Shown here piece after piece: positions 61,780-64,000 of a stretch of 64,000 nt of DNA. The DNA comes from Achromobacter sp. Marseille-Q4962 (lineage in GTDB: Bacteria > Pseudomonadota > Gammaproteobacteria > Burkholderiales > Burkholderiaceae_B): positions 124,001 to 188,000 of the forward strand of contig NZ_CALSFU010000004.1 in NCBI RefSeq assembly GCF_943737005.1. Direction: 5' to 3'. How positions within the stretch are numbered: the first letter of the stretch is position 1; each line of letters begins with the position of its first letter. Position numbers and translations under genes: made by a program. The notes under the pieces are model-generated. The model was given only the letters and a program-made list of their open reading frames with translations, was not told where the DNA came from and did no database searches.

Positions 61780-63871
61780 GCCGTCCTGCGCCAGCGCCAT
61801 GCTGGATCTGTTGAATCCGCGCCGGGTTGCCGTACTGGGCGCGTCCGAGAACCCGATCAAGGCGGGCGGGCGTCCGATCGCCTACATGCAAAGACATGGC
61901 TTTGCCGGAGAGGTCTACCCCATCAACCCCAATCGTGCCGAGGTCCAGGGGTTGCACAGCTACAAAACGCTGGCCGACCTTCCTCAATCACCCGACCTCG
62001 TCGTGATCAGCGTGGCCGGCAAGGATGTGGAAGCCGCCGTGGAGCAGTGCGTGAGCGTGGGCGCCAGGGGCGCGGTGATCTATTCTTCCGGCTTTGCCGA
62101 GCTGGGCCCGGAAGGAGAGCGCGCCCAGCAACGCCTGGTGGCGCGCGCCCGGCAAGCCGGGCTGCGGCTGTTCGGCCCCAATACGCAGGGCATCGCCAAT
62201 TTCCGCTCCAACGCCATCCTGAGTTTTTCCACGATGATCAACGAGTGCCCGCCCCAGGACGGCGGCATCGCCATCGTGAGCCAGAGCGGCGCCGGCGCCG
62301 CCATCGTCTACGGCGGCCTGCGGCGCCAGGGCCTGGGCGTGCGCTACCTGGTCGCCACCGGGAACGAAGCCGATCTCGACACCGGTGAGACGGTGCTCGG
62401 CGTGCTCGAGGACCCGGACCTGCGGCTGGTGCTGATGTACGCGGAATCGCTGCGCGACCCCGGCACGCTTGTCCGGGCCGCGAGGCTGGCCGCGCAACGG
62501 GATGTCCCCATCCTGGCCGTCAAGGCCGGCCGCACGCAGGCTGGCCAGCAGACCGCCAGCTCGCATACGGGAGCGCTTGCCAGCGAGGATGCCCTGGCCG
62601 ACGCATTCCTGCGGCAGAACAACATCGTCCGCCTGCGCGATTTTCAGGAGCTGATCGAATACGCGCCGCTTTTCGAGCGGCGCGCCCGGCCGCGCGGCAA
62701 TCGCATCGTCGCCATCAGCAACTCGGGAGCGACCTGCGTGCTGGCGGCCGACGCCGCCGAGCAGAACGGCATGGCGCTGGGACGCTTCTCCCCGGCGGAA
62801 ACCGAGACGCTGCGCGGGGTGCTTCCTCCGTTCGTCGCGCCACGCAACCCCATCGACATGACGACGGCGCTGCTGGGGCAGCCGGACATCTACGGACGCG
62901 CGCTGCAGGCCGTCGCGCAAAGCGGCGCCGCGGACAGCTTCTTCGTCGGGTTTCCCATCGGCGGCGAAGGCTACGACATGGCGTATTTCGCCCGGCAGAC
63001 CTCGGACTTCGTGGCGCAGACCGGCCTGCCGGTCACGGTGTGCGCCGTGCAGGACTGGGTGGCGCGCGAGTTCCGCGAACGCGGCGTTCCGGTCTTCGAA
63101 AGCGAGTTCCGCGCCATACGCGGACTGGCCATGCTCAGGGCGTATACGCAGAACCGGACGCTGGCGTCCCAAAGCGCCGAACGCCTTCCCGCCGTTCCCG
63201 CATCGCCTCAGGGCCGCGCCCTCAACGAGCCGGACAGCCTTGCGCTGGTCGCCGAAGCGGGCCTGCCTGTCGCGCGCCGCCAGTGGTGCCGCCAGCGGGA
63301 CGAGGTTGCGCGGGCCTTCGCCTCGCTGCCCGCGCCCCTGGCCGCAAAAGGCGTTTGCGCGGCCATCACCCACAAGTCGGATCATGGCCTGGTGCGGCTG
63401 GGCATTGCCGGCGTCGACCAGGCCCTTCGGGCATGGGACGATTATGCGGAAATCGTGCGCGGCCTGAAGGCGCCCTTCGACGGCCTGCTGCTGGCCGAGC
63501 AGTGCCGCGGCGACTTCGAACTGGCGGTCGGCGCGCATTGGGATCCGGTGTTCGGGCCCGTGGTCATGGTGGGGCAGGGCGGCGTACTCGTGGAGGCGCT
63601 GCGGGACACGCAATTCCTGGTCTGGCCGTTTGACGCCGCGCAGGCGCAGGCCGCCATCGAACGCCTGGACGTCGCGCGCGGATTCGTCGCCACCCGCAAC
63701 CTGGCTGCCGTGGACACGCGCGAACTGGCGGCGTTGCTCGTGCGGCTTGGCGCGTGGTTCGCGGCAGGGCAGGGGAAGTACCTATCGGTGGACGCCAACC
63801 CCGTCATGGTGCGGCGAGGCGCTGCGCCGATGGTGGTCGATGCCGTCGTCATCCAGGGAGAAAACACATGA
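61772..63871 (+). CDS. NDP-forming acyl-CoA synthetase (acetate-CoA ligase/Acd family)
   Basis: 699 residues. LLNPRRVAVLGASENPIKAGG and YPINPNRAEVQGL form the CoA-binding domain, LFGPNTQGIANFRSNAILSF and ISNSGATCVLAADAAE the ligase domains, and the C-terminal part (GVCAAITHKSDHGLVRLG, VAGFVATRNL-like RGFVATRNLAAVDTRELA) the ATP-grasp fold. It forms an acyl-CoA with ATP or GTP. The start is a TTG at 61772 with GGGAG before it, inside the previous gene's end; an ATG at 61799 is the alternative. It overlaps the next gene by an ATGA. Confidence 0.85.
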   Translation: MNKPSCASAMLDLLNPRRVAVLGASENPIKAGGRPIAYMQRHGFAGEVYPINPNRAEVQGLHSYKTLADLPQSPDLVVISVAGKDVEAAVEQCVSVGARGAVIYSSGFAELGPEGERAQQRLVARARQAGLRLFGPNTQGIANFRSNAILSFSTMINECPPQDGGIAIVSQSGAGAAIVYGGLRRQGLGVRYLVATGNEADLDTGETVLGVLEDPDLRLVLMYAESLRDPGTLVRAARLAAQRDVPILAVKAGRTQAGQQTASSHTGALASEDALADAFLRQNNIVRLRDFQELIEYAPLFERRARPRGNRIVAISNSGATCVLAADAAEQNGMALGRFSPAETETLRGVLPPFVAPRNPIDMTTALLGQPDIYGRALQAVAQSGAADSFFVGFPIGGEGYDMAYFARQTSDFVAQTGLPVTVCAVQDWVAREFRERGVPVFESEFRAIRGLAMLRAYTQNRTLASQSAERLPAVPASPQGRALNEPDSLALVAEAGLPVARRQWCRQRDEVARAFASLPAPLAAKGVCAAITHKSDHGLVRLGIAGVDQALRAWDDYAEIVRGLKAPFDGLLLAEQCRGDFELAVGAHWDPVFGPVVMVGQGGVLVEALRDTQFLVWPFDAAQAQAAIERLDVARGFVATRNLAAVDTRELAALLVRLGAWFAAGQGKYLSVDANPVMVRRGAAPMVVDAVVIQGENT

Positions 63872-64000
63872 GCCGCGCCCATCCTGCTTCCTCCTCCCGG
63901 CCGTTGCGACGGGTGCTCATCGCCAATCGCGGCGCGGTGGCCGCGCGCGTGCTGCGGGCGCTGGAGACGCTGGGCCTGGAGTCCGTCGTCATTCACTCGC
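63868..64000 (+). CDS. Biotin carboxylase subunit (5' end only)
   Basis: Only 44 residues are visible before the right edge: RRVLIANRGAVAARVLRALETLG is the beginning of the biotin carboxylase N-domain (usually KxLIANRGEIAxRV). It would carboxylate biotin for the carboxyltransferase at 59183. A biotin-carrier domain may follow beyond the window. The ATGA overlap with the CoA-synthetase gene places it in the same transcript. Confidence 0.82.
   Translation, partial: MSRAHPASSSRPLRRVLIANRGAVAARVLRALETLGLESVVIHS

Overview
The window looks like a chromosomal segment of a high-GC betaproteobacterium of the Alcaligenaceae, close to Bordetella or Achromobacter. The evidence is the gene order dnaA-dnaN-gyrB divergent from rpmH-rnpA-yidD-yidC, two Bug-type (tripartite tricarboxylate) solute-binding proteins, many ABC uptake operons for small organic nitrogen and carbon compounds, and many LysR/GntR regulators. 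Replication starts here: the putative oriC lies at about 43.93-44.42 kb. I saw no tRNA, rRNA, insertion sequence or CRISPR array.

Layout. 0-2.8 kb: partial flavin reductase, exported SnoaL-like protein, NAD(P)-binding protein, ketopantoate reductase. 3.2-9.3 kb: BMP-type nucleoside/nucleobase ABC importer followed by a cytosine-deaminase-like amidohydrolase, behind a long structured leader. 9.3-18.7 kb: an amine-oxidation operon (PotD/A/B/C-like importer, HcnABC/opine-oxidase-like three-part dehydrogenase, a further DAO-type oxidase, a RidA protein) with a divergent GntR/UTRA regulator. 18.7-24.6 kb: hydantoinase/oxoprolinase A and B, a Bug protein, a LysR regulator. 24.6-29.0 kb: 2-hydroxyacid enzymes with an orphan binding protein, and a phytanoyl-CoA-dioxygenase-type protein. 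29.1-30.4 kb: acylphosphatase and an EamA exporter.

30.5-36.4 kb is the most unusual region. A DUF1989 protein and a FadR-type GntR regulator face a convergent operon of a binding protein (broken by an amber codon), a fused permease-ATPase, an amidase and a solitary ectoine synthase EctC. The same 13-bp palindrome, ATTGTT-S-AACAAT, lies upstream of both operons. It fits the FadR-subfamily operator type, so the two operons probably form one regulon for uptake and hydrolysis of an ectoine-like cyclic amidine or related compound.

36.5-48.8 kb: MscS channel, a patch of decayed genes, then gyrB, dnaN, dnaA, oriC, rpmH, rnpA, yidD, yidC, and a catalase. 48.7-52.1 kb: a ClpP paralogue, an ArsR/AHSA1 pair with a palindromic operator, a quinone-reductase-like flavoprotein, and a frameshifted LysR gene. 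52.1-56.1 kb: a sulfonate/taurine-type ABC operon led by a TauD-like dioxygenase; its upstream motif recurs before a 48-codon small ORF just past the operon end. 56.2-64 kb: an M20 amidohydrolase and a sigma-54 activator, then a divergent operon with a near-perfect -24/-12 promoter encoding an acyl-CoA carboxylase carboxyltransferase, a Bug protein, an NDP-forming acyl-CoA synthetase and the start of a biotin carboxylase, which runs off the right edge.
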